In this document: positions 1 to 9,169 of the stretch, one piece after another
Numbering within the stretch: the stretch's first letter is position 1
Layout: each line of letters starts with the position of its first letter
Assembly (NCBI GenBank): GCA_937868075.1
Contig: CALMLL010000067.1
Span: 1-45,139 of the forward strand
Length of the DNA: 45,139 nucleotides
From: an uncultured Marmoricola sp.
Lineage (GTDB): Bacteria > Actinomycetota > Actinomycetes > Propionibacteriales > Nocardioidaceae
Direction of reading: 5' to 3'
The notes under the pieces: model-generated
Databases searched by the model: none
What the model saw: the letters and a program-made list of their open reading frames with translations, nothing else
What the model was told of the DNA's origin: nothing
Position numbers and translations under genes: made by a program

Positions 1-71
1 GTGTGAAGAATTGGCGGGTCGGCGGACGGTGAGGACGTTCACATCCGGTGGTGGGGGCCCAGAGCAGTCCC

Positions 72-77
72 TAGGGT
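72..77 (+). promoter_or_regulatory. -10 element of leaderless mutA
   Basis: TAGGGT lies 7 nt before the ATG at 85, inside the 8-bp palindrome CCCTAGGG. No Shine-Dalgarno is placed well for that ATG. The geometry matches the other leaderless starts in this window. Bases 1-71 show no gene that I can support. Confidence 0.6.
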
Positions 78-84
78 GAGTCGT

Positions 85-1860
85 ATGAGCGACGTCGAGC
101 CGTCTGCGCACTTCCCCCTGTCCATGCCCGGTGCCGCCGCCGACCGCACGGCCTGGGAGCATGCCGCCGCAGCGGTCCTGCGCAAGTCGGGCCGCCTTGG
201 AGCCGAGGACCCCGACGACAAGGTGTGGTCGGCGCTGACCCGGTCGACCCTGGACGGGATCGGCATCACGCCTCTGGGGACTCCTGACCTGGTGGCCGGC
301 GGCCGCGACGACTCCCGTCCTCCGGCACGTCCTGGAGGCGTCTGGGATGTCCGGGTCGCCTGCGCCGACCCGGACCCGGCGACCACGGCCGAGCATGCGC
401 TCACCGACCTGGAGAACGGTGCCACGTCGCTCTGGCTGCAGATCGGCCCCGGTGGCCTGGCCCCGGACGACCTGGCTTCCGCACTGGAGGGAGTCCATCT
501 CGATGCCGCTGCGGTGGTGGTCTCCGGCGGCCCGCCCGGTGCCCGGGCTTTCGTCGACGTCCTGACGGCTCGCGGGCTCACCCCCGCCTCTGGCTCCAAC
601 CTCGGCGCCGACCCCCTGGGCGATGCCCTGCGCACCGATGACAGCGCCAAGGGGCCGGCAGATGTGAGTGACCTCCTCGCGACCGCCGATCTGGCTCGCG
701 AGCACGGTCTGCTGGCGGCCTGCGTCGACGGCACCGCCGTGCACGATCGCGGCGGTTCGGACGCTCAAGAACTCGGCTGGGTGGTCGCCGTGGGCACGGC
801 GTACCTTCGGGCGCTGGAGGAGGCCGGAGTGGAGGCCCCGGCGGATCTGATCGAGTTGCGGTTGGCGGCCACGGACGAACAGTTCCCCACGATCGCCAAG
901 TTCCGAGCCGTCCGCCGGCTGTGGAACCGGGTCCTGAAACTGAGCGACCTGCAGGCGCCTACTCGGGTGCATGCGGTGACGAGTCGGCCGATGATGTCGC
1001 AGTTCGACCCTTACGTGAACATGCTGCGCACCTGTGTGGCCGCCTTCGCCGCCGGAGTCGGTGGCGCTGACGCGGTCACCGTGCTCCCCTTCGACGCGCC
1101 GCTGGGCCTTCCCGACCCGTTCAGTCGCCGGATCGCGCGCAACACTTCGGCGCTGTTGACCGAGGAGTCCCATGTGGCCAAGGTCAGCGACCCGGCCGGA
1201 GGGGCGTACGCCGTGGAGAAGTTGACCGATGACCTGGCCGAGGCCGGGTGGGCCTTCCTCCAGGTCATCGAAGAGGCCGGTGGTGCGGCTGCGGCCCTCG
1301 ATCTGGTCCGAGCCCGCATCGCCGAGACGGCCGCCGCCCGCGATGTCCTGGTCGCCAAGCGGCGCAGGCCGCTGACCGGGCTGAGCGAGTTTCCACACCT
1401 TGAGGAGACCCCACTCGAGCGCCGTGACTACGCCGCGGGGGCGCTGCCGGTGCGTGGTTATGGGCACGCCTTCGAGGCCATGCGCCGTGAACCTGCCGGG
1501 CGTCCGGTCTTCCTCGCCACGATGGGGCCGGTCGCTGCCCATACAGCCCGGGCGACCTTCGCCGCCAACCTCCTGGCCGCCGGCGGGATCGACGTCGTGA
1601 GCGCAGGGGCGACCGACTCGATTGCGGACGTGGTCGGCGCCTATGGCCAGCAGCCGGTCGCCTGCCTGTGCGGCACCGATGCCGCCTACTCCTCCTGGGG
1701 AGCCGATCTGGTGAAGGCACTGCGAGAAGCCGGGGCCACTCGCGTGATCGTTGCGGGCAAGACCGACATGGGCCAAGACGACTCGTGCGCCATGGGAGTC
1801 GACGCGTTGGACTTCTTGACCAGGACCCGAGAGGCACTGCAACGAGAGGCACTGCGATGA
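85..1860 (+). CDS. mutA: methylmalonyl-CoA mutase small subunit
   Basis: A 591-residue protein of the methylmalonyl-CoA mutase family. It forms a heterodimer with MutB and converts (R)-methylmalonyl-CoA to succinyl-CoA in the cytoplasm. The N-terminal part follows the TIM-barrel acyl-CoA domain. The C-terminal flavodoxin-like domain (from about residue 470) lacks the DxHxxG cobalamin motif: it reads GKTDMGQDD near the end. This is normal for the non-catalytic small subunit, and the next gene has the motif. The ATG at 85 is preferred because TAGGGT sits 7 nt upstream, a leaderless arrangement; a GTG at 76 in the same frame would overlap that hexamer. The TGA overlaps the mutB ATG (ATGA), so translation is coupled. 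Confidence 0.95.
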   Translation: MSDVEPSAHFPLSMPGAAADRTAWEHAAAAVLRKSGRLGAEDPDDKVWSALTRSTLDGIGITPLGTPDLVAGGRDDSRPPARPGGVWDVRVACADPDPATTAEHALTDLENGATSLWLQIGPGGLAPDDLASALEGVHLDAAAVVVSGGPPGARAFVDVLTARGLTPASGSNLGADPLGDALRTDDSAKGPADVSDLLATADLAREHGLLAACVDGTAVHDRGGSDAQELGWVVAVGTAYLRALEEAGVEAPADLIELRLAATDEQFPTIAKFRAVRRLWNRVLKLSDLQAPTRVHAVTSRPMMSQFDPYVNMLRTCVAAFAAGVGGADAVTVLPFDAPLGLPDPFSRRIARNTSALLTEESHVAKVSDPAGGAYAVEKLTDDLAEAGWAFLQVIEEAGGAAAALDLVRARIAETAAARDVLVAKRRRPLTGLSEFPHLEETPLERRDYAAGALPVRGYGHAFEAMRREPAGRPVFLATMGPVAAHTARATFAANLLAAGGIDVVSAGATDSIADVVGAYGQQPVACLCGTDAAYSSWGADLVKALREAGATRVIVAGKTDMGQDDSCAMGVDALDFLTRTREALQREALR

Positions 1861-4031
1861 GCGTTCCCAAGAGCCTGGCCGGGGTGAGTCTGAGCGGGGC
1901 CACTCAGCCCGCCGAGCGACCTCTCCCGAGCACCGCGGGCGAGCCCTGGATGTCTCCCGAGGGGATCGCGATCCAGCCCCGCTACACCGCCGCCGACCTC
2001 GTCGGTGTCGACGCCCTGGACACTTGGCCGGGGTTGGCGCCGTTCCTGCGCGGGCCCTACCCGACGATGTACACAACCCAGCCCTGGACGATCCGGCAGT
2101 ACGCCGGCTTCTCCACCGCTGAGGAATCCAACGCCTTCTACCGCCGCAACCTCAAAGCCGGTCAGAAGGGGCTCAGCGTTGCTTTCGACCTGGCTACCCA
2201 CCGCGGCTACGACTCCGACCACCCCCGCGTGCGCGGTGACGTCGGCATGGCCGGAGTCGCGATCGACTCCATCTACGACGCGCGGACGTTGTTCGAGGGC
2301 ATCCCGCTGGACCAGATGTCGGTCTCGATGACGATGAACGGTGCGGTCCTGCCGATCATGGCGCTCTACATCGTCGCCGCGGAGGAGCAGGGCGTGGCTC
2401 CGGAGAAACTGGCCGGGACCATCCAAAACGACATTCTCAAAGAGTTCATGGTCCGCAACACCTACATCTACCCACCGCAGCCGAGCATGCGGATCATCTC
2501 CGACATCTTCGCCTACACCAGCGCCAAGATGCCGCGGTTCAACTCCATCTCGATCTCCGGCTATCACATGCAGGAGGCCGGAGCGACCGCCGATCTCGAA
2601 CTGGCCTACACACTGGCCGACGGCGTGGAGTACATCCGGGCCGGTCTCGCCGCCGGTCTCGACATCGATGCCTTCGCGCCCCGGTTGAGCTTCTTCTGGG
2701 CGATCGGGATGAACTTCTTCATGGAGGTCGCCAAGATGCGGGCGGCCAGGGCTTTGTGGGCGCGGCTGGTCTCCCAGTTCGACCCCAAGAACCCCAAGTC
2801 GCTGAGCCTTCGCACGCACAGCCAGACCTCCGGGTGGTCGTTGACCGCCCAGGACGTGTTCAACAACGTCCAGCGCACCTGCATCGAGGCCATGGCGGCT
2901 ACCCAGGGGCACACCCAGTCGCTGCACACCAACGCCCTGGACGAGGCCATCGCGTTGCCCACCGACTTCTCGGCGCGGATCGCGCGCAACACCCAGTTGT
3001 TGCTCCAGCAGGAGTCGGGTACGACGTACACGATCGACCCCTGGGGTGGCTCCTACTACGTCGAGCGGCTCACCCACGATCTCGCCGAACGTGCCTGGCA
3101 ACACATCACCGAGGCCGAAGAGGCCGGCGGGATGGCCAAGGCGATCGAGCAGGGCATCCCCAAGATGCGCATCGAGGAGGCCGCGGCGCGCACCCAGGCG
3201 CGCATCGACACCCGCACCCAGAAGGTGATCGGGGTCAACACCTATCGGCTGGCCACCGAGGACCACCTCGACGTGCTCAAGGTGGACAACGCCGCGGTCT
3301 ATGCCCAGCAGATGGCCAAGTTGGAGAGGTTGCGGGCCGAGCGAGACCAGGGTGCGGTCGACCGCGCCCTAGCCGCACTGACCGCCAGCGCTGCCCGGGG
3401 TGGTGCCCAGGGACTGGAGGGCAACCTGTTGGCGCTGGCCGTCGACGCAGCCCGGGCCAAGGCCACCGTGGGCGAGATTTCGGCGGCACTCGAGCAGGTC
3501 TACGGACGGCACCAGGCGGTGATCCGTACGATCTCAGGGGTGTACCAGCGGGAGTCCGGCACCGACGAGGCCATGGCCGCGGTGCTGGCTGCCACGGAGA
3601 AGTTCGAGCGCGATGAGGGCCGGCGCCCCCGCATCCTTGTGGCCAAGATGGGCCAGGACGGGCACGACCGTGGTCAGAAAGTCATCGTGACCGCCTTCGC
3701 CGACCTCGGGTTCGACGTCGATGTCGGTCCGCTGTTCTCCACTCCCGAGGAGGTCGCTCAGCAGGCGGTCGACGCCGACGTCCACGTGGTCGGGGTCAAC
3801 TCCCTGGCTGCCGGCCACCTCACCTTGGTGCCAGCGCTCAAGCAGGCACTCGCCGACCTGGGCCGCAGCGACATCATGGTGGTCGTGGGCGGGGTCATCC
3901 CGCCCGACGACGTGCCGATCCTCAAGGACATGGGGGCGGCAGCGGTGTTCCCGCCAGGCACCGTGATCGCCGAGGCCGCCCTCGAACTGTTGGCCGGCCT
4001 GTCGGCCCAACTGGGCCACGCCGAGCCGTAG
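1857..4031 (+). CDS. mutB: methylmalonyl-CoA mutase large, B12-binding subunit
   Basis: A 724-residue catalytic subunit of adenosylcobalamin-dependent methylmalonyl-CoA mutase. The substrate-binding TIM barrel covers roughly residues 40-560 and the cobalamin-binding Rossmann domain roughly 590-720. DGHDRG gives the lower axial ligand His603. Tyr72 (in MYTTQPW) and Arg200 (in MVRNTY) correspond to the residues that hold the methylmalonyl carboxylate in the Propionibacterium enzyme, so this is a true methylmalonyl-CoA mutase and not an isobutyryl-CoA type. The ATG overlaps the mutA stop. Its own TAG shares one base with the meaB GTG (TAGTG). It links propionyl-CoA from odd-chain, branched-chain or thymine breakdown to the citric acid cycle. 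Confidence 0.97.
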   Translation: MSVPKSLAGVSLSGATQPAERPLPSTAGEPWMSPEGIAIQPRYTAADLVGVDALDTWPGLAPFLRGPYPTMYTTQPWTIRQYAGFSTAEESNAFYRRNLKAGQKGLSVAFDLATHRGYDSDHPRVRGDVGMAGVAIDSIYDARTLFEGIPLDQMSVSMTMNGAVLPIMALYIVAAEEQGVAPEKLAGTIQNDILKEFMVRNTYIYPPQPSMRIISDIFAYTSAKMPRFNSISISGYHMQEAGATADLELAYTLADGVEYIRAGLAAGLDIDAFAPRLSFFWAIGMNFFMEVAKMRAARALWARLVSQFDPKNPKSLSLRTHSQTSGWSLTAQDVFNNVQRTCIEAMAATQGHTQSLHTNALDEAIALPTDFSARIARNTQLLLQQESGTTYTIDPWGGSYYVERLTHDLAERAWQHITEAEEAGGMAKAIEQGIPKMRIEEAAARTQARIDTRTQKVIGVNTYRLATEDHLDVLKVDNAAVYAQQMAKLERLRAERDQGAVDRALAALTASAARGGAQGLEGNLLALAVDAARAKATVGEISAALEQVYGRHQAVIRTISGVYQRESGTDEAMAAVLAATEKFERDEGRRPRILVAKMGQDGHDRGQKVIVTAFADLGFDVDVGPLFSTPEEVAQQAVDADVHVVGVNSLAAGHLTLVPALKQALADLGRSDIMVVVGGVIPPDDVPILKDMGAAAVFPPGTVIAEAALELLAGLSAQLGHAEP

Positions 4032-5014
4032 TGTCGCGCCCCTACGATCTGGCCACGCTCGCCGCAGGCATCGCTGCGGGGGATCGCGCTGCGGTCTCCC
4101 GAGCGATCACTCTCGTGGAGAGTTCACGACCCGACCATCGTGACCTGGCCCGAGCCCTCCTCGCCGACCTGGCATCGCGTCCTGCCGGCGACTCCATCAG
4201 AGTGGGCATCTCCGGAGTGCCCGGAGTCGGCAAGTCAACCTTCATCGAGGCCCTGGGCACACATCTGACGGCCGCCGGACATCGAGTCGGTGTCTTGGCC
4301 GTCGATCCCAGCAGCACCCGAACCGGTGGGTCGGTCCTGGGCGACAAGACCCGGATGACCACGTTGGCCGCCGATCCGGCCGCCTACATCCGACCTAGCC
4401 CGAGCGCGGGCACCTTGGGAGGCGTGGCGCGGGCGACCACCCAGGCCATGATGGTCCTGGAGTCAGCGGGATACGACGTCGTGCTGGTCGAGACCGTCGG
4501 GGTCGGCCAGTCGGAGGTCACCGTGGCCGGAATGGTGGACACCTTCTTGTACCTCACTCTGGCCCGCACCGGCGACCAACTGCAGGGCATCAAGAAGGGG
4601 ATCTTGGAGATCGCCGACGTGATCGCGGTCAACAAGGCCGACGGTGACCGGGAGGTCGAAGCCAAGGCGGCAGCCAAGGATCTGGCCGCCGCGTTTCGAC
4701 TGGTCCGCTCCGGGGTCGGCTGGGTCCCACCCGTGCTCACCTGCTCGGCCCTGCACGGCACCGGCATCGACGACGTGTGGGCCCAGGTGCTGGCCCACCG
4801 GGACTGGCTGGGTGTCGAGGGTCTGCAGGCGCTTCGTGCCGAGCAGCAGGTCGCATTCACCTGGGCACTGGTCCGCGACGTGCTCGATCAGCGGCTGCGG
4901 GCCAGTCCGGGGGTAGCTGCCATCCGGGACTCGGTGCGCGAGCGTCTGCTCCGCGGTGAGCTCACTGCTCCGGCCGCCGCCGATCTTCTCCTGGCGGCGT
5001 ACGACGAGAGCTGA
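4031..5014 (+). CDS. meaB: MeaB/ArgK-type G3E GTPase, mutase chaperone
   Basis: A 327-residue P-loop GTPase of the G3E family. MeaB proteins load adenosylcobalamin into methylmalonyl-CoA mutase and protect it from inactivation. Walker A GVPGVGKST is at residues 62-70, VDPSSTRTGGS follows at about 98-108, and the base-specificity motif NKAD is present. The C-terminal helices match the family dimerisation arm, and length is typical. The GTG start overlaps the mutB stop by one base, so mutA, mutB and meaB form one coupled transcription unit. The old name ArgK (arginine kinase) is a misannotation; the operon position supports the chaperone role. Confidence 0.95.
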   Translation: MSRPYDLATLAAGIAAGDRAAVSRAITLVESSRPDHRDLARALLADLASRPAGDSIRVGISGVPGVGKSTFIEALGTHLTAAGHRVGVLAVDPSSTRTGGSVLGDKTRMTTLAADPAAYIRPSPSAGTLGGVARATTQAMMVLESAGYDVVLVETVGVGQSEVTVAGMVDTFLYLTLARTGDQLQGIKKGILEIADVIAVNKADGDREVEAKAAAKDLAAAFRLVRSGVGWVPPVLTCSALHGTGIDDVWAQVLAHRDWLGVEGLQALRAEQQVAFTWALVRDVLDQRLRASPGVAAIRDSVRERLLRGELTAPAAADLLLAAYDES

Positions 5015-5046
5015 CTCGCCCCCGCACGAGCGCAGGCGGTGAGGGG

Positions 5047-5052
5047 TAGGAT
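5047..5052 (+). promoter_or_regulatory. -10 element of leaderless amidohydrolase gene
   Basis: TAGGAT lies 8 nt before the GTG at 5061. No purine-rich ribosome site lies in the short gap. Confidence 0.5.
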
Positions 5053-5060
5053 TCGCAGTT

Positions 5061-6269
5061 GTGCCGCATACCTCCTCCGCGCTTCTTGCCCATCTCGACG
5101 ACGCGCTCAGGCGACACAAGGACACTCTGATCGATCTTCGGCGCGACCTGCACGCCCACCCGGAGTTGTCCTGGGCCGAGGAGCGCACCACGACCACCGT
5201 CGTTGATGTCTTGAGCCAGGCGGGGCTGCGGGTTCGCCGGCTCCCCAAGACCGGTCTGGTCGCCGAGGTCGGCCCTGAGGAAGGTCCCGTCGTAGCACTG
5301 CGCGCCGACCTCGATGCCTTGCCGGTCGACGACACCACCAGCGACTCCTGGAAGAGCCGCACTCCTGGCGTAGCCCACGCGTGCGGACACGACGTGCACA
5401 CTGCTGCCTTGGTCGGGGCCGGGTTGGCGTTGGCTTCTGCTGCCAGCGACCAACGGGTCCGGTTGATCTTCCAGCCGGCCGAGGAAGTGATGCCCGGGGG
5501 CGCGCTCGACGCGATCGAGGACGGCGTCCTGGAGGACACCGTGAGCATCTTCGGTCTGCACTGCGACCCGGGCCTCGACGTGGGCGTCATCGGGCTTCGC
5601 GAAGGACCGCTGACCGGTGCCGCCGACTCGATCCAGGTGGTCATCTCCGGGGTGGGCGGGCACACCTCGCGGCCGCATCTGACCCAGGATCTGACCTTCG
5701 CCCTAGGCAAACTCATCACCGAACTGCCTGCCGTCCTCTCGCGGCGGCTCGACCCGCGCGCCGGGGTCAGCCTCGTGTGGGGGCAGGTCCAGGCCGGCTC
5801 GGCGCACAACATCATCCCCAGCACGGGACGCGCAGCCGGCACGATCAGGATGCTCGACGCGGTCGCATGGGTCGACGCCGAACCGTTGATTCGAGAGTCG
5901 ATCGACCAGCTGCTGGCGCCCTACGGCGTGGAGAGCCACGTGCGCTACGTGCGCGGCGTCCCGCCGGTGGTCAACGAGCACCGAGCCACCGCACACCTGG
6001 GGGCGGTGGTGGACCAGATGCTGGGCGAGGACCAACGGGTTCCGATCGCGCAGAGTCTCGGAGGCGAGGACTTCGCTTGGTACCTCGAGTCGGTGCCCGG
6101 GGCGATGGCCCGACTGGGCACTCGCACCCCTGGGGGACCCACCTTCGACCTGCACCAGGGCAACCTGCGCATCGATGAGCGTGCCCTCTCGATCGGAGCC
6201 CGATTGCTGGCCAGAGCCGCGGTCTGCGTTCCTGATGAGCCGCATGGGACTGCTGGGCTCACCGGGTAG
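5061..6269 (+). CDS. M20D-family amidohydrolase
   Basis: A 402-residue metallopeptidase-fold amidohydrolase of the M20D branch (HipO, AmhX, N-acetyl-L-amino-acid hydrolases). The metal motifs are visible: CGHDVHT, the Glu pair in FQPAEE, GLHCDP, and GGEDFAWY near the C-terminus. A lid/dimerisation domain interrupts the catalytic domain in the middle. There is no signal peptide, so it is cytoplasmic. It probably cleaves an N-acyl amino acid or a small peptide-like amide; the substrate cannot be read from the sequence. The GTG start has a -10-like TAGGAT 8 nt upstream, so it is likely transcribed apart from meaB, which ends 46 nt before. From memory, amidohydrolases of this type (amiA1/amiB1) also lie near the nucleoside genes in Mycobacterium tuberculosis. 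Confidence 0.88.
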   Translation: MPHTSSALLAHLDDALRRHKDTLIDLRRDLHAHPELSWAEERTTTTVVDVLSQAGLRVRRLPKTGLVAEVGPEEGPVVALRADLDALPVDDTTSDSWKSRTPGVAHACGHDVHTAALVGAGLALASAASDQRVRLIFQPAEEVMPGGALDAIEDGVLEDTVSIFGLHCDPGLDVGVIGLREGPLTGAADSIQVVISGVGGHTSRPHLTQDLTFALGKLITELPAVLSRRLDPRAGVSLVWGQVQAGSAHNIIPSTGRAAGTIRMLDAVAWVDAEPLIRESIDQLLAPYGVESHVRYVRGVPPVVNEHRATAHLGAVVDQMLGEDQRVPIAQSLGGEDFAWYLESVPGAMARLGTRTPGGPTFDLHQGNLRIDERALSIGARLLARAAVCVPDEPHGTAGLTG

Positions 6270-6385
6270 ATAACACTTCGGCAGCGGAGTGCCCTCGGTG
6301 TTCGCGCTGGGCGGGCTCACGACTATCGTCAGGGAGGTCACACGCGTCGGTTTCTCCGGCGCGCACAATTCTCTAGGAGGACATC

Positions 6386-7474
6386 TTGCGTCGTACGAGC
6401 AAGATCGCTGCCGTAGGTCTGGTCGTCGCACTCGCGCTGACCGGTTGCGGCCGTAGCGACACCGGAACCAGCAAGCCCGGGAGCGGCACCTCTGCTGCTG
6501 CCGACAACACCATCTGCAAGGACGCCAAGGGCGACACCAAGGTCGGCTTGGCCTTCGACGTCGGCGGTGTTGGCGACCAGTCCTTCAACGACTCCGCGTA
6601 CGCCGGCCTCAAGAAGGCCGTGAGCGAACTCGGTGTCGCCTGCACCACCGGTGAGGCCACCGACGGTGAAGCCGAGTCGGCCCGCGAGGACCGTCTGCGG
6701 ACCATGGCCGACGCCGGTATGAACCCGATCGTCGCGGTCGGCTTCGCCTACTCCGAGGCGGTCGACAAGGTCTCGGGCGACTACCCGGACGTCAACTTCG
6801 CGGTCATCGACGGTTTCGACCCGACCGGTGACGCCGCGAACGACAACGTCGCCTACCTCGGCTTCGCCGAGAACGAGGGTTCCTTCCTCGTCGGCGCGGC
6901 TGCTGGCCTGAAGACCAAGACCAACAAGGTCGGCTTCGTCGGCGGTGTGCACATGGACCTCATCAAGAAGTTCGAGGCCGGCTTCACCCAGGGCGTCAAG
7001 GCCGTCAACCCCAAGGCCAAGGTTCTCGTGGGCTACATCCAGGAGTCTGACCTCAAGGGCTTCGGCGACCCCGACGGTGGCAAGCAGGTCGCCAACGGCC
7101 AGCTCGACCGCGGTGCCGACGTGATCTACCACGCTGCTGGTGGTTCCGGTGCCGGTGTCTTCGCTGCCGTGACCGAAGCTGGCAAGGGCCAGTGGGCCAT
7201 CGGTGTCGACTCCGACCAGTACCTCACTGCTCCCGACGACCAGAAGGCGCACATCTTGACCTCGATGCTCAAGCGCGTCGACGTCGCCACCTTCGACATG
7301 ATCAAGTCCGTTGTCGACGGCGCTCCGCTGAAGAGCTACAGCACCTTCGACCTGAAGGCTGACGGCGTGGGCTACTCCACCTCTGGTGGTTTCGTCGACG
7401 ACATCAAGGCTCAGCTGGACCAGTGGGCCGAGAAGATCAAGGCCGGCACCATCAAGGTCAAGACCAAGCCCTGA
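6386..7474 (+). CDS. BMP-family nucleoside-binding lipoprotein
   Basis: A 362-residue substrate-binding lipoprotein of the BMP/PnrA family, which binds purine or pyrimidine nucleosides for an ABC importer (NupN in Bacillus). The signal peptide ends in a lipobox, LTGC, with the lipidated Cys21 followed by a Ser/Thr/Gly-rich linker. The mature part has the family motifs GGVGDQSFNDSAY near residue 65 and YHAAGGSGAGVF near 250. The TTG start is fixed by a perfect AGGAGG at 6375-6380, 5 nt upstream, so this mRNA has a leader. The 116-bp gap before it holds TATCGT at 6324-6329 as a possible -10 and a weak dyad (AACAC 6272-6276 with GTGTT 6298-6302). It is the first gene of the uptake/salvage operon. 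Confidence 0.93.
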   Translation: MRRTSKIAAVGLVVALALTGCGRSDTGTSKPGSGTSAAADNTICKDAKGDTKVGLAFDVGGVGDQSFNDSAYAGLKKAVSELGVACTTGEATDGEAESAREDRLRTMADAGMNPIVAVGFAYSEAVDKVSGDYPDVNFAVIDGFDPTGDAANDNVAYLGFAENEGSFLVGAAAGLKTKTNKVGFVGGVHMDLIKKFEAGFTQGVKAVNPKAKVLVGYIQESDLKGFGDPDGGKQVANGQLDRGADVIYHAAGGSGAGVFAAVTEAGKGQWAIGVDSDQYLTAPDDQKAHILTSMLKRVDVATFDMIKSVVDGAPLKSYSTFDLKADGVGYSTSGGFVDDIKAQLDQWAEKIKAGTIKVKTKP

Positions 7475-7484
7475 TCGACACCAG

Positions 7485-7508
7485 ATCGAACTCAGTTCGA
7501 TGAACTGA
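7485..7508 (+). repeat. two overlapping, mutually exclusive dyads
   Basis: ATCGAAC (7485-7491) pairs with GTTCGAT (7495-7501). TCAGTTC (7492-7498) pairs with GAACTGA (7502-7508). Both are perfect 7-bp inverted repeats with 3-nt spacers and share bases, so only one hairpin can form at a time. They begin 11 nt after the lipoprotein stop. They could be an operator or alternative RNA hairpins. Confidence 0.6.
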
Positions 7509-7519
7509 TCGAAGTAGTT

Positions 7520-7563
7520 CCCGAGCCCGGAGCCATGCCGTACGGTGTGGCACCGGGCTCGGG
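7520..7563 (+). terminator. 44-nt hairpin, possible attenuator after the lipoprotein gene
   Basis: CCCGAGCCCGG (7520-7530) and CCGGGCTCGGG (7553-7563) are perfectly complementary. The interior continues to pair symmetrically (GCCA with TGGC, two wobble pairs, CCG with CGG), with one A-A mismatch. Only GCCTTT follows, not a real U-tract. It sits between the binding-protein gene and the ATPase gene. It probably causes partial termination or protects the upstream mRNA so that binding protein is made in excess; this role is inferred. Confidence 0.6.
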
Positions 7564-7609
7564 GCCTTTACGTGGCCCCAGAGTGGGCCTGAACCGGCAG
7601 GGAGGCACG

Positions 7610-9169
7610 ATGACGCAACAGGTCGAGGACCGTCACGAGGTCACCGACACGCCACTGGGCATCGAGATCCGCGGAGTGACCAAGCGGTTCCCAGGCGTGG
7701 TGGCCAACCACGACGTCGACATCACGATCAGACCGGCCACGGTGCACGCGCTGATCGGTGAGAACGGCGCTGGCAAGTCGACGTTGATGAAGATCCTCTA
7801 CGGCGTCCAGAAGGCCGATGAGGGGACCATTGCCATCAATGGTCAACAGGTCGTCTTCGGCTCGCCCATCGATGCCATCAAGGCCGGTATCGGCATGGTC
7901 TTCCAGCACTTCATGCTTGCCGACAACCTCACCGTTCTCGAGAATGTCGTGCTCGGCGCCGAGAAGCTGTTCGGGATCGGGGACAAGGCGCGGGCGGAGA
8001 TCGTGCGCCTCTCCGACGACTACGGCTTCGACCTCGACCCGGACGCCCTCGTTGAGGACCTCGGTGTCGGTGCCCGCCAGCGGGTGGAGATCTTGAAGGT
8101 CCTCTTCCGTGGCGCGAAGTTCATCATCTTGGATGAGCCCACGGCGGTGTTGGTGCCCCAGGAGGTCGACGCTCTGTTTGAGAACCTGCGTGAGTTGCGA
8201 GCCTCGGGCCACACGCTGCTGTTCATCTCCCACAAACTCGACGAGGTGCGCGCCATCGCCGACGACATCACCGTGATGCGCCGCGGCACCACCGTGGGAG
8301 AGGCCGACCCCAAGACCGTGACCAAGAAGCAGTTGGCCGAGCTGATGGTGGGTTCCGAACTCCCCAGTCCCCAGACCGAGGAGTCCACGGTCACCGACCA
8401 GGTGCTCCTGTCCCTGTCCGACGTGACCCTGGTGGACGCGCGCGGTCGCCAGCTCCTCTCCGATATCGACCTGGACATCCGCAAGGGCGAGGTTCTCGGC
8501 ATTGCCGGGGTCGAAGGCAATGGTCAGGCCGAGTTGGTCGAGACCATCATGGGCATGCGCAAGGCCACCGGAACCATCAGGTTGGCCGACCAGGATCTGG
8601 TCTCGTGGGACACCCGCGAGCGCCGGGAGGCCGGGATCGGCTTCATCCCCGAGGATCGCCATCACCACGGACTTCTTCTCGACGCACCATTGTGGGAGAA
8701 CCGCATTCTGGGTCATCAGACGCTGCCGCCCTCGTCGAAGAACGGTCTCATCGACCGAGCCGGCGCCAAGGCCGACACCGACCGCATCGTCGCCGAGTAC
8801 GACGTGCGCACCCCCTCGATCAACACCCACGCCAGGGCCCTGTCCGGGGGCAACCAGCAGAAGTTGATCGTGGGCCGCGAGATGAGCGGTGACCCGGTGC
8901 TGTTGATCGCGGCTCACCCGACGCGAGGTGTCGACGTGGGCGCACAGGCGGCCATCTGGGACCACATCAAGCGAGCGCGGCGTGAAGGTTTGGCCGTGCT
9001 GCTCATCTCGGCGGACCTCGACGAACTCATCGGTCTCTCCGACCGGATCGAAGTCATTCTGCGTGGCCGGTTGGTCGGCGAGTTCGACCCGCAGACGGCC
9101 ACTCCCCAAGACCTCGGAGCTGCCATGACCGGTGGCAAAGACAGCGCCGGCGAAGGGGGTGCGGCATGA
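7610..9169 (+). CDS. ABC transporter ATPase, two fused nucleotide-binding domains, nucleoside import
   Basis: A 519-residue ATPase with two ABC domains, as in NupO/YufO and sugar importers. Domain 1 (about 17-260) has Walker A GENGAGKST at 50-58, a degenerate signature LGVGARQRVEIL and Walker B FIILDEPTAVL. Domain 2 (about 275-505) has the Lys-less GVEGNGQAE in place of Walker A, signature LSGGNQQK and LLIAAHPTRGVD. The asymmetry is usual for the family. The ATG at 7610 follows GGGAGG at the proper distance; an upstream in-frame ATG at 7535 lies inside the hairpin and is rejected. It energises the two permeases that follow, and its stop overlaps the first permease ATG. Confidence 0.94.
   Translation: MTQQVEDRHEVTDTPLGIEIRGVTKRFPGVVANHDVDITIRPATVHALIGENGAGKSTLMKILYGVQKADEGTIAINGQQVVFGSPIDAIKAGIGMVFQHFMLADNLTVLENVVLGAEKLFGIGDKARAEIVRLSDDYGFDLDPDALVEDLGVGARQRVEILKVLFRGAKFIILDEPTAVLVPQEVDALFENLRELRASGHTLLFISHKLDEVRAIADDITVMRRGTTVGEADPKTVTKKQLAELMVGSELPSPQTEESTVTDQVLLSLSDVTLVDARGRQLLSDIDLDIRKGEVLGIAGVEGNGQAELVETIMGMRKATGTIRLADQDLVSWDTRERREAGIGFIPEDRHHHGLLLDAPLWENRILGHQTLPPSSKNGLIDRAGAKADTDRIVAEYDVRTPSINTHARALSGGNQQKLIVGREMSGDPVLLIAAHPTRGVDVGAQAAIWDHIKRARREGLAVLLISADLDELIGLSDRIEVILRGRLVGEFDPQTATPQDLGAAMTGGKDSAGEGGAA

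Noticed and set aside
1760..1830. Missing cobalamin motif in MutA as a sign of a broken gene
   Set aside because: The small subunit of the heterodimeric mutase normally lacks DxHxxG; MutB has it.
1686..3266. Long minus-strand open frame (526 codons) opposite mutB
   Set aside because: It mirrors mutB codons in a GC-rich genome, has Gly/Val/Asp/Arg-rich low-complexity translation and no family motif.
8490..8540. Lys-less Walker A in the second ATPase domain as degeneration
   Set aside because: This is usual for the second domain of this nucleoside/sugar ATPase family.
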